Shown one piece after another: positions 26,406 through 36,123 of a stretch of DNA of 64,000 nucleotides. Origin of the DNA: Halalkaliarchaeum sp. AArc-CO (lineage in GTDB: Archaea; Halobacteriota; Halobacteria; Halobacteriales; Haloferacaceae); NCBI RefSeq assembly GCF_024972735.1, contig NZ_CP087723.1, positions 930,001-994,000 on the forward strand. Direction: 5' to 3'. Position numbers and translations under genes: made by a program. Each line of letters begins with the position of its first letter. Position 1 is the stretch's first letter. The notes beneath the pieces are model-generated. The model was not told the origin of the DNA. It did not search any database and saw nothing but the letters and a program-made list of their open reading frames with translations.

Positions 26406-27533
26406 ATGGGATCAGTCAAACTCGAGAACATCACGAAACGGTACGAGGACGTAACGGCGGTCGAAGACATGAACCTGGAGGTCGAACACGGCGAGTTTCT
26501 CACGCTGGTCGGCCCCTCCGGCTGCGGGAAGTCGACGACGATGGAAACGATCGCCGGGCTCACGCTCCCCACTGAAGGCAGCGTTTACATCGGCGACCGC
26601 GAGGTCACCGACCTCCCGCCGAAGGACCGGGGGATCTCGATGGTCTTCCAGAACATCGCGCTGTTTCCCCACATGGACGTGTACGACAACATCTCGTTTG
26701 GCCTCCGGCTCCGGAAGTACGACCAGGAGGAGGTCGACCGGCGCGTCGAGGAGGCGGCCGACATCGTTCAGCTGGAGGGGATGATGGACCGGATGCCCCA
26801 GGAAATGTCCGGTGGCCAGCGCCAGCGCGTGGCGATCGCCCGCGCCATCGTGCGCGAACCCGACGTGTTCTTGATGGACGAGCCGCTCGCGAACCTCGAC
26901 GCCGAACTTCGGGTCCACATGCGCACCCAGCTCCAGCGGCTCCACCGCAAGCTGGATACGACGATCATCTACGTCACGCACGACCAGGCGCAGGCGATGA
27001 CGATGTCCGATCGCATCGCGGTCATCAACGCCGGCAAACTCCAGCAGGTCGCCCCGCCGCTCGAGTGTTACAACGAGCCGAAGAACCTCTTCGTCGCCGG
27101 CTTCATCGGCTCGCCGTCGATGAACTTCATCGAAGGCGAGATCGGCACCGACGGGTTCGGTTCAGAATACGTTTCGGTTCCGATGGATCCCGACACACAG
27201 GGCGTCCAATCGGGCCAGAACGTGACGCTCGGGGTTCGCCCCGAGGACGTCTATCTCGCCCGGGGTCGAGAGAAGGCGACGGCGCCGACGGACACGATGC
27301 ACGCCGTGGTCGACGTTCTCGAACCGATGGGCGACGAGCTGTTCGTGTATCTGCTGTTCGACCGCGAGGTCGAAGCGAGCGCGGAGGGGCGCGGGAAGGG
27401 ACAGCTGCTCGTTAGCCTCCCTCCAGACACCGACATCACGGAGGGCGAGGACGTCGAGATCGTTGCCGACCGGAGCAAAATCCACGTCTTCGACACCGGA
27501 AGCGGCGAGGCGATCACCCACGGACTGACGTAG
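26406..27533 (+). CDS. Sugar ABC transporter ATP-binding protein (MalK/UgpC-like)
   Basis: The 375-residue ATPase carries Walker A GPSGCGKST at residues 36-44, the signature motif SGGQRQR at about 135-141, and Walker B VFLMDEP at 154-160, with the H-loop in YVTHDQAQAM. A C-terminal OB/TOBE domain (about 235-375) is typical of sugar importers of the CUT1 group. It completes the operon started at 22888 and energises the two permeases. Confidence 0.95.
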   Translation: MGSVKLENITKRYEDVTAVEDMNLEVEHGEFLTLVGPSGCGKSTTMETIAGLTLPTEGSVYIGDREVTDLPPKDRGISMVFQNIALFPHMDVYDNISFGLRLRKYDQEEVDRRVEEAADIVQLEGMMDRMPQEMSGGQRQRVAIARAIVREPDVFLMDEPLANLDAELRVHMRTQLQRLHRKLDTTIIYVTHDQAQAMTMSDRIAVINAGKLQQVAPPLECYNEPKNLFVAGFIGSPSMNFIEGEIGTDGFGSEYVSVPMDPDTQGVQSGQNVTLGVRPEDVYLARGREKATAPTDTMHAVVDVLEPMGDELFVYLLFDREVEASAEGRGKGQLLVSLPPDTDITEGEDVEIVADRSKIHVFDTGSGEAITHGLT

Positions 27534-27548
27534 TCCGACGGCCGACGT

Positions 27549-27932
27549 TCAGACGAATCGTTCTGCGACTGTCCCGAGGAGAGGGAGTTTGAACCGTTCA
27601 CCCCGGCCGGCTTTCACCATCAAAAGCAGCCAGAGGACGAACGCGGCGAGCCCCAGCGCCGAGGACACGAGCGTGACGGCAGCGGACACCCCTGCCTCGA
27701 GCGCCGACACGGTTCCCAGGAGTGCGCCGAGCAGTTCGAACAGGAGGACGAGTGCGAATACGCTCCCGAACGCAACGACGCTCTGTGCGGCGTGAAACCG
27801 GACGTACTCGTCGTCGGTCACTAGATAGAAGACGAGCCCGGTGAGGAACGTGACCGAGTAGGCGAGCGCACCCGCCAGGTTCCGGTCCAGTCCGAGCACT
27901 GTCGACCTGGCCGGATCGGGATGGTCGCTCAT
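27549..27932 (-). CDS. DUF4870-type small membrane protein
   Basis: The 127-residue protein has three hydrophobic helices (GALAYSVTFLTGLVFYLV, then FGSVFALVLLFELLGALLG and LAAFVLWLLLMVKAG) and the FHAAQSV motif of the DUF4870/Tic20-like family. The function is unknown. It is convergent with the ABC ATPase gene (15 bp gap) and divergent from the first Gfo/Idh gene. Confidence 0.75.
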   Translation of the reverse strand: MSDHPDPARSTVLGLDRNLAGALAYSVTFLTGLVFYLVTDDEYVRFHAAQSVVAFGSVFALVLLFELLGALLGTVSALEAGVSAAVTLVSSALGLAAFVLWLLLMVKAGRGERFKLPLLGTVAERFV

Positions 27933-28052
27933 GAAACGGCTCGTTCGGGACGTTCCTCTCCGAACAAATAATTACTCCGTTCGGTTTCCCGTGTTCTCAC
28001 ATCCGCCCGCCCGAACGTGATATTTAACAACCGACGTAGTTAATCGACGTTC

Positions 28053-29114
28053 ATGAGCCTCGAAGACGTTCGCGTCGGCGTCGTGGGTCTGGGCGGCATC
28101 GGTACACATCACGCCGAACGCCTCCGGGAATCTGACGCACAGCTGGTCGGCGGCATGGACATCGACGCGGACGCACGCACCGAATTCGCACAGCGGTTCG
28201 ACGTCCCGACGGACGGCGACGTCGACGAACTCCTCGAACGCGTCGACGCCGTCCTCGTCACCACGCCCAACAGGTTCCACGAGGAGTACGCGGTCCGGGC
28301 TCTCGAGATGGGGACGGATGTCCTGCTAGAGAAGCCACTTGCACATACCCTCGAAAGCGCAGAACGGATCGCCGACGCTGCCGCCGAGGCGGACGGTTTC
28401 TGTATGGTCGGGTTTCACAATCGGTTTGCGGGCTCGACGGAGGTGTTCAAACACTACCAGCGTGAAGGACGGTTCGGCGACCTCACGCACGTCGAGGCGA
28501 ACTTCCTGCGGCGGCGCGGCATCCCCGGACGTGGGTCGTGGTTCACCGATCTGGACGTCGCCGGCGGCGGCGCACTCGTCGACGTCGGCGTCCACGCGCT
28601 CGATCTCGCCTTGCACCTGCTGGATGACCCGACAGTCGTGGAGGTGTCCGGCCAGACACGTGCGGAATTCGGTACCAGCGACGAGTACGCGTTCGTCGAG
28701 ATGTGGGGCGAGGACTGCGGCCCGGGCGGGTTCGACGTCGAAGACTCGGCGACGGCGTTTCTCCGGACTGCAGACGGGGCGACGATCTCGCTGGAGGTCG
28801 CCTGGGCGGCGAATCGTCCCGACACCAGAGAGATGTTCGTCCGCGGCATCGACGCCGGCGCGTCGTTCGACCTCGGGAGCGACGAGCTGACGATGTACGA
28901 GGCCGATCCCGGCGGCGGCAACCACTTGGCGGACACGGAAATTACGACCCAGTCGCGGGACGCGTACGCGGCAGAACAACGGGCGTTTCTCGAGGCGGTC
29001 GCGGCCGGGGAGCCGCCGGCCCGAAACACCGTCGAAGAGGGGCTCCAGGTACAGCGAATCGTCGACGCGATCTATCGGTCGGCCGAAGCGGGACGGAGCG
29101 TCCGACTCGACTGA
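28053..29114 (+). CDS. Gfo/Idh/MocA-family oxidoreductase (first copy)
   Basis: The 353-residue protein has the N-terminal Rossmann fold with GVVGLGGIGTHHAERL near residue 9, the family EKPLAHT motif near residue 93, and a C-terminal Gfo/Idh domain that shapes the sugar pocket (GGGALVDVGVHALDLALHLL near residue 170). These enzymes oxidise or reduce sugars and inositols with NAD(P). A TATA-like GATATTTAAC lies about 28 nt before the ATG, so it has its own promoter. It heads a sugar group of dehydrogenase, isomerase and second dehydrogenase after the ABC operon. Confidence 0.9.
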   Translation: MSLEDVRVGVVGLGGIGTHHAERLRESDAQLVGGMDIDADARTEFAQRFDVPTDGDVDELLERVDAVLVTTPNRFHEEYAVRALEMGTDVLLEKPLAHTLESAERIADAAAEADGFCMVGFHNRFAGSTEVFKHYQREGRFGDLTHVEANFLRRRGIPGRGSWFTDLDVAGGGALVDVGVHALDLALHLLDDPTVVEVSGQTRAEFGTSDEYAFVEMWGEDCGPGGFDVEDSATAFLRTADGATISLEVAWAANRPDTREMFVRGIDAGASFDLGSDELTMYEADPGGGNHLADTEITTQSRDAYAAEQRAFLEAVAAGEPPARNTVEEGLQVQRIVDAIYRSAEAGRSVRLD

Positions 29115-29206
29115 AAAGCGGCGTGCCCGGTGCGACACTGCGTTCAGGTGCCCACTGGAGCGAGCCGGACTGAAGATTTATTCGTCACGTAGTACACCAT
29201 TATGAC

Positions 29207-30178
29207 ATGGAAATCGGCGTACTCACCGTTCCGCTCGGGAACAGATCGAGAGACGAGGCGTTCGCGGCGCTTGCGGAGCTCGGCGTCGACGCCGTCGAAC
29301 TGGGCGTCGGCGGCTGGCCCGGGGAGGATCACGTGGATCGAAAGGCGACCCTCGAGGACGAAGCGGCTCAATCCAGGCTCCAGGACCAACTGGCGGAGCA
29401 CGACCTGCGGATCTCCGCGCTCGCGACGCACAACAATCCGTTGCACCCCGACGAGGACCGCGCGCGGGCGGCCGACACCGAACTGCGCGAAGCGATCCGG
29501 CTCGCCGACCACCTCGGAGTGGGAACCGTCACCTGCTTTTCGGGACTGCCCGCGGGCGGACCGAACGACGAGGTGCCAAACTGGGTGACTGCGCCGTGGC
29601 CGACCGAGCACACGGAGGCGCACGACTACCAGTGGAACGAGGTCGCGATCCCGTACTGGCAGGACCTGGCAGCGTTCGCCGACGAACACGGGGTCGATCT
29701 CGCGATCGAGATGCACCCGAACATGCTGGTGTATGAACCCCGTGGGATGCTCCGACTCCGCGAGGAGACGAACGAACGGGTGGGTGCGAACTTCGACCCC
29801 TCGCATCTCTACTGGCAGGGGATCGACGTCACCGAGGCGATCCGCCTGCTGGGGGAGGCGGACGCGATCCACCACGTCCACGCCAAGGACACCCGGGTGT
29901 ACGAGGCGAACGCCCGGGAGAAGGGCGTCCTCGACACTGCCGACTACACCGACGAAGTGAACCGGTCGTGGCTGTTCCGATCGATCGGCTACGGCCACGG
30001 GGAGGAACACTGGAAGGACGTCGTCTCCACGCTCCGGATGGTCGGCTACGAGGGCGCACTGTCGATCGAACACGAGGACTCGCTGACGTCCTCGATGGAG
30101 GGACTCGAAAAGGCCGTCGACGTCCTCGAACGCGCGGTCTTCGACACCACGCCCGGGGAGGCCTACTGGGCGGAGTGA
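29207..30178 (+). CDS. Sugar phosphate isomerase/epimerase (AP endonuclease 2-like TIM barrel)
   Basis: The 323-residue protein is a xylose-isomerase-like TIM barrel. Metal ligands are suggested by IEMHPNM near residue 166, NFDPSHLYW near residue 186, HHVHAKD near residue 223 and the C-terminal LSIEHED. Such enzymes isomerise or epimerise keto-sugars. It is preceded by a GATTTATT element 28-30 nt before the ATG, and its stop overlaps the ribosome site of the next gene. Its place between two Gfo/Idh enzymes indicates a catabolic role for one imported sugar or polyol. Confidence 0.85.
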   Translation: MEIGVLTVPLGNRSRDEAFAALAELGVDAVELGVGGWPGEDHVDRKATLEDEAAQSRLQDQLAEHDLRISALATHNNPLHPDEDRARAADTELREAIRLADHLGVGTVTCFSGLPAGGPNDEVPNWVTAPWPTEHTEAHDYQWNEVAIPYWQDLAAFADEHGVDLAIEMHPNMLVYEPRGMLRLREETNERVGANFDPSHLYWQGIDVTEAIRLLGEADAIHHVHAKDTRVYEANAREKGVLDTADYTDEVNRSWLFRSIGYGHGEEHWKDVVSTLRMVGYEGALSIEHEDSLTSSMEGLEKAVDVLERAVFDTTPGEAYWAE

Positions 30179-30184
30179 GGTGAT
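30177..30184 (+). promoter_or_regulatory. Strong Shine-Dalgarno for second Gfo/Idh gene
   Basis: GAGGTGAT is a perfect complement to the 3' end of archaeal 16S rRNA and lies 4 nt before the GTG at 30189. It overlaps the TGA of the isomerase gene and decides the start at 30189 over the in-frame GTG at 30180, which lies within the site itself. Confidence 0.8.
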
Positions 30185-30188
30185 TCAC

Positions 30189-31316
30189 GTGACTGACACA
30201 CTTACCGTCGGAATGCTGGGGTACCGGTTCATGGGCAAGGCCCACTCGAATGCGCTCGCACGCCTGCCGATGTTCTTCCCGGACGCGCCGGACGTGCGCC
30301 GGGACGTACTGATCGGACGCGACGAGGAAACGCTCGCCGATGCAGCAGACCGGTTCGGGTTCGATCGGACCGCGACCGACTGGCGTGCGGTCGTGGACGA
30401 GGTGGACGTCCTCTACAATCTGGGGCCGAACCACCTCCACCCGGAGCCGTCGATCGCAGCGCTCGAGGCCGATACCCACGTGCTGTGTGAGAAACCGCTC
30501 GCGCCCACGCTCGCGGCGGCAGAACGGATGCGAAACGCTGCCGAAGACAGCGAGGCTGTCGCCGGCGCCGCCTTCAACTACCGGTTCCTGCCGGCGATCC
30601 AGTACGCGAAGGGGCTCATCGAGGACGGCGAACTCGGGGAGATCCACCACGTCAGGGGGAGCTACCTGCAGGACTGGCTGGTCGATCCGGAGGCGCCGTG
30701 GGTGTGGCGGCTGGACGAGGAGCTCGCGGGTTCGGGCGTGCTCGGCGATCTGGGGGCACACACGATCGATCTGGCGAGGTTCCTGGTGGGTGAGGTCACC
30801 GGCGAAATCGAACGGATCTCGGGCCACCTACAGACGTTCGTCGACGAGCGCCCGATGCCCGGCGAGGACGGAACGCGGCCGGTGACGGTCGACGACGCCT
30901 ACTCCGCACAGGCGGCGTTCGAGAACGGGGCGGTCGGGACATTCGAGGCCTCACGGTTCGCCACCGGACACAAAAACGACCACTCGATCGCGATCCACGG
31001 TTCGGCGGGGAGCCTCCGGTTCTCCCTGGAGCGGCTGAACGAACTCGAGGTGATGCGCGAGGGGAACCGCGGCTACGAGACGATCCTCGTCACCGACGAG
31101 ACGGATCCGTACGTCGACCGGTGGTGGCCCCCGGGACACGTGATCGGCTGGGAACACACGTTCGTCCACGAAAACTACGAGTTCCTCTCGTCGGTCGCCG
31201 ACGGCGAGGCGTTCTCGCCGTCGTTTTCGGAGGCATATCGGGTCCAGCAGGTGCTTGCGGCGATCCAGGAAAGCGACGACCGCGGTGAATGGGTCGCAAT
31301 CGAGGATGTGGAGTGA
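30189..31316 (+). CDS. Gfo/Idh/MocA-family oxidoreductase (second copy)
   Basis: The 375-residue protein has the Rossmann start LTVGMLGYRFMGKAHSNAL, the NHLHPEPSIAAL step and the EKPLAPT motif typical of the family, followed by the C-terminal domain. It is a divergent paralogue of the oxidoreductase at 28053. The GTG start at 30189 is chosen because a strong Shine-Dalgarno site precedes it. It is translationally linked with the isomerase gene upstream. The substrate is unknown; two dehydrogenases and one isomerase suggest oxidation, rearrangement and re-reduction of a sugar. Confidence 0.9.
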   Translation: MTDTLTVGMLGYRFMGKAHSNALARLPMFFPDAPDVRRDVLIGRDEETLADAADRFGFDRTATDWRAVVDEVDVLYNLGPNHLHPEPSIAALEADTHVLCEKPLAPTLAAAERMRNAAEDSEAVAGAAFNYRFLPAIQYAKGLIEDGELGEIHHVRGSYLQDWLVDPEAPWVWRLDEELAGSGVLGDLGAHTIDLARFLVGEVTGEIERISGHLQTFVDERPMPGEDGTRPVTVDDAYSAQAAFENGAVGTFEASRFATGHKNDHSIAIHGSAGSLRFSLERLNELEVMREGNRGYETILVTDETDPYVDRWWPPGHVIGWEHTFVHENYEFLSSVADGEAFSPSFSEAYRVQQVLAAIQESDDRGEWVAIEDVE

Positions 31317-31343
31317 TCGTCCCGCTTCCGTGCCCGTCGAGTC

Positions 31344-31796
31344 TCAGGGACACCGCTCGTCGATGATTCGCTCGACGATGGCAGTACTAGAGAGGATCTC
31401 TCCATCGTAGTCGGGTTCGCGCCGGGTGGCACGCTCCACCCGACAGTCGAACCCCCGGTCGCGCAGGGCTTTTCGGATGGAGTTGGCGTCGTGGTGCTGG
31501 TCGTAGCCCAGCACGATGACGTCGGGGTCGATCCGTTCGATCGGGACGAAGATGTCCTCGGGGTGGCCGAGATGTGCCTCGTCGACGACCGAGAGGGCGG
31601 CGACGACGTCGCGACGCTGCCGGTCCGGGAGCACAGGGGGATCCTTGTGGGTGACGTTCTCTCGACGGGCGACGATGACGTGCAGTTCGTCGCCGTACGT
31701 CGCGGCGTCCTCGAGGTAGTGGACGTGACCGGGATGCAGGAGGTCGAAGGTTCCCTGCGCGACGACCCGGTCGACGGAACCGTTCTCGCCGCTCAT
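31344..31796 (-). CDS. ribL: FAD synthase (RibL), archaeal cytidylyltransferase type
   Basis: RibL adenylylates FMN to FAD in archaea. The 150-residue protein has the nucleotidyltransferase motif [10 protein letters not shown] at residues 15-24 and the C-terminal [10 protein letters not shown], equivalent to the ISSTxI motif. Archaeal RibL relates to glycerol-3-phosphate cytidylyltransferases, so substrate assignment relies on family knowledge. Its ATG overlaps the stop of the JAMM protease gene by four bases. Confidence 0.85.
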   Translation of the reverse strand: MSGENGSVDRVVAQGTFDLLHPGHVHYLEDAATYGDELHVIVARRENVTHKDPPVLPDRQRRDVVAALSVVDEAHLGHPEDIFVPIERIDPDVIVLGYDQHHDANSIRKALRDRGFDCRVERATRREPDYDGEILSSTAIVERIIDERCP

Positions 31797-32287
31797 TTGT
31801 ACTCCTCGTTTCGGAGCTCGGCGTCGATCTCCTCCTGGGTGAAATCGAAGAACTGCTCTTCGGGGAGTTTGACGTCGAGCACGTCGAGCTTCGTCCGTTC
31901 GCCCTCGTTGTCGAACGCCCGCCAGTCGCTCCAGCCGTACGGGGCGCCGACGATGATGTGGACCTGGCCCTGGCCGAACGTCATGAGGTCCTCGTCGCTC
32001 GGGCGGAGCACGCCGTTCGGATGCGAGTGGACCGAGCCGACGCTCCGGATGTCGTTCGGCTTCATGTTGGTCTTCACGGTCGCGCTCATCGGGTTCGAAA
32101 CCGTGCCCGGAATGACGAGCACGTCGGTGATCACCTGCCCGTCACGGTCGAGGTCGAACTTGCGGGCGTCCTCCGCGCGGAGGAAACCCATGTACTCGTT
32201 GGGATGTGTCTCCTCGGAGGCCTCGAGGATGAACTCCATCGTCTCCCGGGCGATCCCGAGGAGCTCGCGCGACCGGAACAGGCGCAT
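31793..32287 (-). CDS. JAMM/MPN+ metalloprotease-like protein
   Basis: The 164-residue protein has a complete JAMM zinc motif [14 protein letters not shown] at residues 87-100 (His87, His89, Ser97, Asp100) and a candidate catalytic Glu31 in NEYMGFL. In haloarchaea, JAMM proteins such as HvJAMM1 remove ubiquitin-like SAMP proteins from targets, and others have no known role. An acidic C-terminal extension follows. It is co-transcribed with ribL (4-bp overlap) and divergent from the DHH gene. Confidence 0.85.
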   Translation of the reverse strand: MRLFRSRELLGIARETMEFILEASEETHPNEYMGFLRAEDARKFDLDRDGQVITDVLVIPGTVSNPMSATVKTNMKPNDIRSVGSVHSHPNGVLRPSDEDLMTFGQGQVHIIVGAPYGWSDWRAFDNEGERTKLDVLDVKLPEEQFFDFTQEEIDAELRNEEYK

Positions 32288-32406
32288 GTACGGCCTTCGG
32301 AGTCGTTGCCTCCTAAGGATTCCGGACGCGTTCCGTCCCGCGCCGGCGCGTCCGGCCGGAGGGACGGATAATAACGCTTACCTCTGTCACCGCCATATCG
32401 CGGGAC

Positions 32407-34311
32407 ATGACAGACGAAATCGCCGGGGATTCCGGCGAGCGGGACGATTCGAGTTCCGCACCGACTGTGTTCGATCTCTCTCCGGACTGCACGCTCGAGG
32501 ACGTATCGGAGGGTTCCTACTACCACGCCGTCGTCAACGGCGTCGTCGACTACGGTGTATTCGTCGACGTCTCCGACGTCGTTTCGGGCCTGATCCACGA
32601 GTCGAACCTCGAGGAACGCTACGCCGTCGGCGACCGGTTGATCGTCGAACTCGAGGAGGTACGCGAGAACGGCGACGTCGCCTTCGACGTCGTCCATCCG
32701 GACGACTATCGTACCGAAGCCGTCGAGCACGAGCCGGAGATCACCGACGTCGGGACGCTCTCGCCCGGCGCCGAGGTGACGATCGAAGGACTCGTCGTCC
32801 AGATCAAACAGACCGACGGGCCGACGATCTTCCACGTCAACGACGGCACAGGGATCGTTCCCTGTGCGGCCTTCGAGGAGGCGGGCGTGCGGGCGTCCCC
32901 CGAGATCTCACTCGAGGATCCGGTTCGGATCGCCGGCTCCGTCGAGAACCACCAGGGAAGCCGGCAGGTCGAGGTCGATGACCTGTCCGGGCTGGCCGAC
33001 GAACGCGCTCGAACGGTGGCGGAAACCGTCGAGGAGCGGATCGACGAACGCGCCGAACCGATCGACGTCGAGCCGCTGGTCGAGTGGGGGGCGTTCGAGC
33101 CGATCCGCGAGGACCTCCGGGAGCTCGCGCGCCTGCTCCGACGGACGGTTCTCGAAGGACGGCCGATCCGGGTCCGTCACCACGCGGACGGCGACGGGAT
33201 GTGCGCGGCGATCCCGGTGCAGTACGCACTCGAGGAGCTGATCCGGACGGTCCACGGCGACCCCGACGCGCCGAGACATCTGTTCAAGCGGCTGCCGAGC
33301 AAGGCGCCGTTCTACGAGATGGAGGACGTCACCCGCGATCTCAACTTCGCACTCGAGGGGCGCGCCCGCCACGGACAGAAGCTGCCCCTGCTTTTGATGC
33401 TCGACAACGGCTCCACCGAGGAGGACGTCCCTGCCTACGAAAACCTGGCTCACTACGACATCCCCATAGCGGTCGTCGACCACCACCACCCGGACCCGGA
33501 CGCGGTCGAGCCGCTGCTCGACGCCCACGTGAACCCGTATCTCCACGGGGAGGATTACCGGATCACGACCGGAATGATGTGTGTCGAACTCGCGCGGATG
33601 CTCGCGGCTGACCTCGGTGACGAGCTGGAACACGTCCCCGCGATTGCCGGGATTTCCGACCGGTCGCAAGCGGAGGTCATGGACGAGTACATCGCCCTCG
33701 CCGGGGAGGCCGGATACGACCGGGATGATCTCGTCGACATCAGCGAGGCGCTGGATTACGCCGCCCACCTGCTGCGGTACAGTGACGGCGAAACGCTCGT
33801 CAACGACGCGCTCAACGTCGGCTGCGACGACGACGAACGGCACCGCGAGCTCGTGGCGTTCCTCGCGAGCCGATCCCGGCGGGACGTCGACAAACAGCTC
33901 GCGGCGCTGGAACCACACGTGGAACACGAGCGGCTCGCCTCCGGCGCGCACCTCTATCGCGTCGACCTCGACAACTTCGCCCACCGGTTCACCTATCCTG
34001 CGCCGGGGAAGACGACAGGCAACCTCCACGATCGGAAGGTGACCGAAACCGGCGAGCCGGTAATCACGATCGGCTACGGCCCGGACTTCGCGGTGCTCCG
34101 GTCGGACGGCGTCCGGCTCGACATCCCCCAGATGGTGACCGAACTGAACGAGGAGCTCCCTGGAAGCGGCGTCTCCGGCGGCGGTCACCTCGTCGTCGGC
34201 TCGATCAAGTTCGTGAAGGGTCGGCGATCGGAAGTGATCGACGCCCTGGTCGAGAAGATGGCTGACGCGGAACTCGACGAGGCGCTCTCGTCGGCGGCGA
34301 CCCCGGAGTAA
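32407..34311 (+). CDS. DHH-family phosphoesterase with S1 and OB domains (RecJ-like)
   Basis: The 634-residue protein starts with an acidic segment, then an S1-type RNA-binding domain (YYHAVVNGVVDYGVFVDVSD near residue 38) and an OB-fold nucleic acid domain near residues 118-195. The DHH catalytic core follows, with HHADGDG near residue 259 and VDHHHPDPDA near residue 358, and a DHHA1-type ending GGGHLVVG near residue 590. Such archaeal RecJ/GAN-related enzymes process DNA or RNA, and some associate with GINS in the replisome. Here GINS is encoded elsewhere (53181). Nuclease activity is inferred. Confidence 0.88.
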   Translation: MTDEIAGDSGERDDSSSAPTVFDLSPDCTLEDVSEGSYYHAVVNGVVDYGVFVDVSDVVSGLIHESNLEERYAVGDRLIVELEEVRENGDVAFDVVHPDDYRTEAVEHEPEITDVGTLSPGAEVTIEGLVVQIKQTDGPTIFHVNDGTGIVPCAAFEEAGVRASPEISLEDPVRIAGSVENHQGSRQVEVDDLSGLADERARTVAETVEERIDERAEPIDVEPLVEWGAFEPIREDLRELARLLRRTVLEGRPIRVRHHADGDGMCAAIPVQYALEELIRTVHGDPDAPRHLFKRLPSKAPFYEMEDVTRDLNFALEGRARHGQKLPLLLMLDNGSTEEDVPAYENLAHYDIPIAVVDHHHPDPDAVEPLLDAHVNPYLHGEDYRITTGMMCVELARMLAADLGDELEHVPAIAGISDRSQAEVMDEYIALAGEAGYDRDDLVDISEALDYAAHLLRYSDGETLVNDALNVGCDDDERHRELVAFLASRSRRDVDKQLAALEPHVEHERLASGAHLYRVDLDNFAHRFTYPAPGKTTGNLHDRKVTETGEPVITIGYGPDFAVLRSDGVRLDIPQMVTELNEELPGSGVSGGGHLVVGSIKFVKGRRSEVIDALVEKMADAELDEALSSAATPE

Positions 34312-34346
34312 GCGGAGTCGGCTCCGACAGGGCGACTGCTTTTCGA

Positions 34347-36041
34347 TCAGGCGAAGCGAACTCGGCGCCTGGCGACCTCACCCCCCACGAGTGTAACGGC
34401 CGCAAATCCGCCCAGCAACCCGACCGGCGTCCGGAAGCTCCCGCCGTGCCAGTCGGCGGCGAGGACTCGCCAGTAAAACTCCGCGATCGCCGGGTTCTCC
34501 ACCGCGAGCAGGAGCTCACGGTTCCGCGATCCGGCGTGCTCGTTCCAGTTGAGCGAGCCGACCACGGCGGTGTCGTCGATCACGGCCCCTTTGGCGTGGA
34601 CCCTGTCGAACCGCCCCCGGGGCTCGACGATCCGGGCGTCGAGTTCCCCCTCGCCGACGTCGAGCCCGCGCAGCTCCTCGACGAGCGCCTCGTTTTCCTC
34701 CCGGTCGTACCACGCACCTGAAAGCTGCAGCCTGACTGTTACACCCCGCTCGGCCGCGCCGATCGCCGCCTCCAGAAGCCTGTAGCCGGTACCGCCCGTC
34801 CGTGGAACCACGACCGCCACCCGTTCGTCGGCGCCGTCGATCATGGCCTCCAGTTCGGACTCGGCGTTGTCGGGCGCGAGCATGAGCCTGACGGTCGCCT
34901 CGTCGAACTCCGCAGTCGGAAACCGCTCCGGGTAGCTCTCGTTTGCACTGGTGCCCTCGCGAACGGTCGCGCCGGCCCGGTACTCCGTCCAGGGGACGGC
35001 GTCACGCCAGCCGGAGTCGTGTTCGAACACCTCCGCCACGGAGGCGGCGACGTTCCTATCGTCCACCCGGACCCCCCACCCTCGGTTCGACGCGCCGCCA
35101 GTCCCGGAGGGTTTCCAGTTCTCCGTGAGCGCCACCACCGTGTCGTCGGCGACGGCGTACTTCGCGTGGTGGTACGTGTATCGCGTGTACTCACCGTCGA
35201 GCACCCGGACGTCGATCCCCTGTCGGTCCAGGAACCGGAGCACTGCGGCCTGCGTCTCCGTGGCGCCGCCGACAGGGCTCCCCTCGAGGAGCACTCGCAC
35301 GGTCACCCCACGCTCGGCTGCTGCGGCCAGCGCGTCCGCCAGCCGCCAGGATTCCAGCGTGTAGGCGGCGAGGTACACTCTGTCGTCGGCCTCGCGGATC
35401 GGCGCCACGGGCTCGCCCGGGGCGTCGGGCAGGACGAACGCACGGCCCGAAACGTTCTCGAAATTCTCCGGCTTCCGGGGACGGAACCCGTCCGCACGCC
35501 AGCCGCCGTCGGCGTCCGGCTCCCGAACCAGCTCGCCGTCCTCGCGGAGCCACCGGGCGCCGACCGGTGCGCGTCCGTACGAGATTTCGTCTTTCGTGGT
35601 GCCGTTTTCTGAGAGGCGCAGCGTCTCGCCGTCGTCGGCCAGCCTGAGCCGCCCCTCGAGACCGTACACGGGTACTTCGGCGAACTCGGCCGCGATCTCC
35701 GGCTCCGTCGAGACGGCGAACCGTCCCGTCCGGTCGGGTATCTCGACGGTCGTCGTTCCGTCGGTCAGCGTCCAGTTCCCGTCGGTCGGCACCTCGAGGA
35801 CCACGTACTCCCCAGGGTCGCCGTCCGCGTGCGGGTTGGGGTACGCTTCGAGGATCCGAGCGTCCGCTTTAGTGGCGTCGGAACTACGATTTTCGACCGT
35901 CCCAGTTCCGTTCGACGTGCCGGACGCCGCAGGAACTGTGCCCAGGAGTGCGACGACGAGGAGCCCGACTGCGAGAAGCGCGACGACCGTCCCCGGACGG
36001 AGTCCGTCTGACGGAAGCGAAGCGCCGTTCCGATACGCCAT
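34347..36041 (-). CDS. Secreted or membrane-anchored phospholipase D-like protein
   Basis: The 564-residue protein begins with a signal-anchor helix (VVALLAVGLLVVALLGTVPAA, residues 18-38), has a lamin-tail-like segment at about 55-160, and two PLD domains with HxK motifs: YHHAKYAV and RVHAKGAVID. Near the C-terminus a second hydrophobic helix (PVGLLGGFAAVTLVGGEVA) precedes a basic RRRVRF end, giving an outside domain tethered at both ends. The first motif lacks a clear HxK(x)4D; the second has the Asp. The start at 36041 (MAYRNGASLPSDG) is preferred over 36227, whose addition overlaps the pcm promoter. Phosphodiester cleavage of lipid or DNA is possible. Confidence 0.82.
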   Translation of the reverse strand: MAYRNGASLPSDGLRPGTVVALLAVGLLVVALLGTVPAASGTSNGTGTVENRSSDATKADARILEAYPNPHADGDPGEYVVLEVPTDGNWTLTDGTTTVEIPDRTGRFAVSTEPEIAAEFAEVPVYGLEGRLRLADDGETLRLSENGTTKDEISYGRAPVGARWLREDGELVREPDADGGWRADGFRPRKPENFENVSGRAFVLPDAPGEPVAPIREADDRVYLAAYTLESWRLADALAAAAERGVTVRVLLEGSPVGGATETQAAVLRFLDRQGIDVRVLDGEYTRYTYHHAKYAVADDTVVALTENWKPSGTGGASNRGWGVRVDDRNVAASVAEVFEHDSGWRDAVPWTEYRAGATVREGTSANESYPERFPTAEFDEATVRLMLAPDNAESELEAMIDGADERVAVVVPRTGGTGYRLLEAAIGAAERGVTVRLQLSGAWYDREENEALVEELRGLDVGEGELDARIVEPRGRFDRVHAKGAVIDDTAVVGSLNWNEHAGSRNRELLLAVENPAIAEFYWRVLAADWHGGSFRTPVGLLGGFAAVTLVGGEVARRRVRFA

Positions 36042-36123
36042 AACGGTGCTGGCTCGGTATCGCAGATAAGTGGCGGGAGGCAGTCGACACAAGCGCTTAT
36101 TTTCCAGCACCCGTGTACCGACT

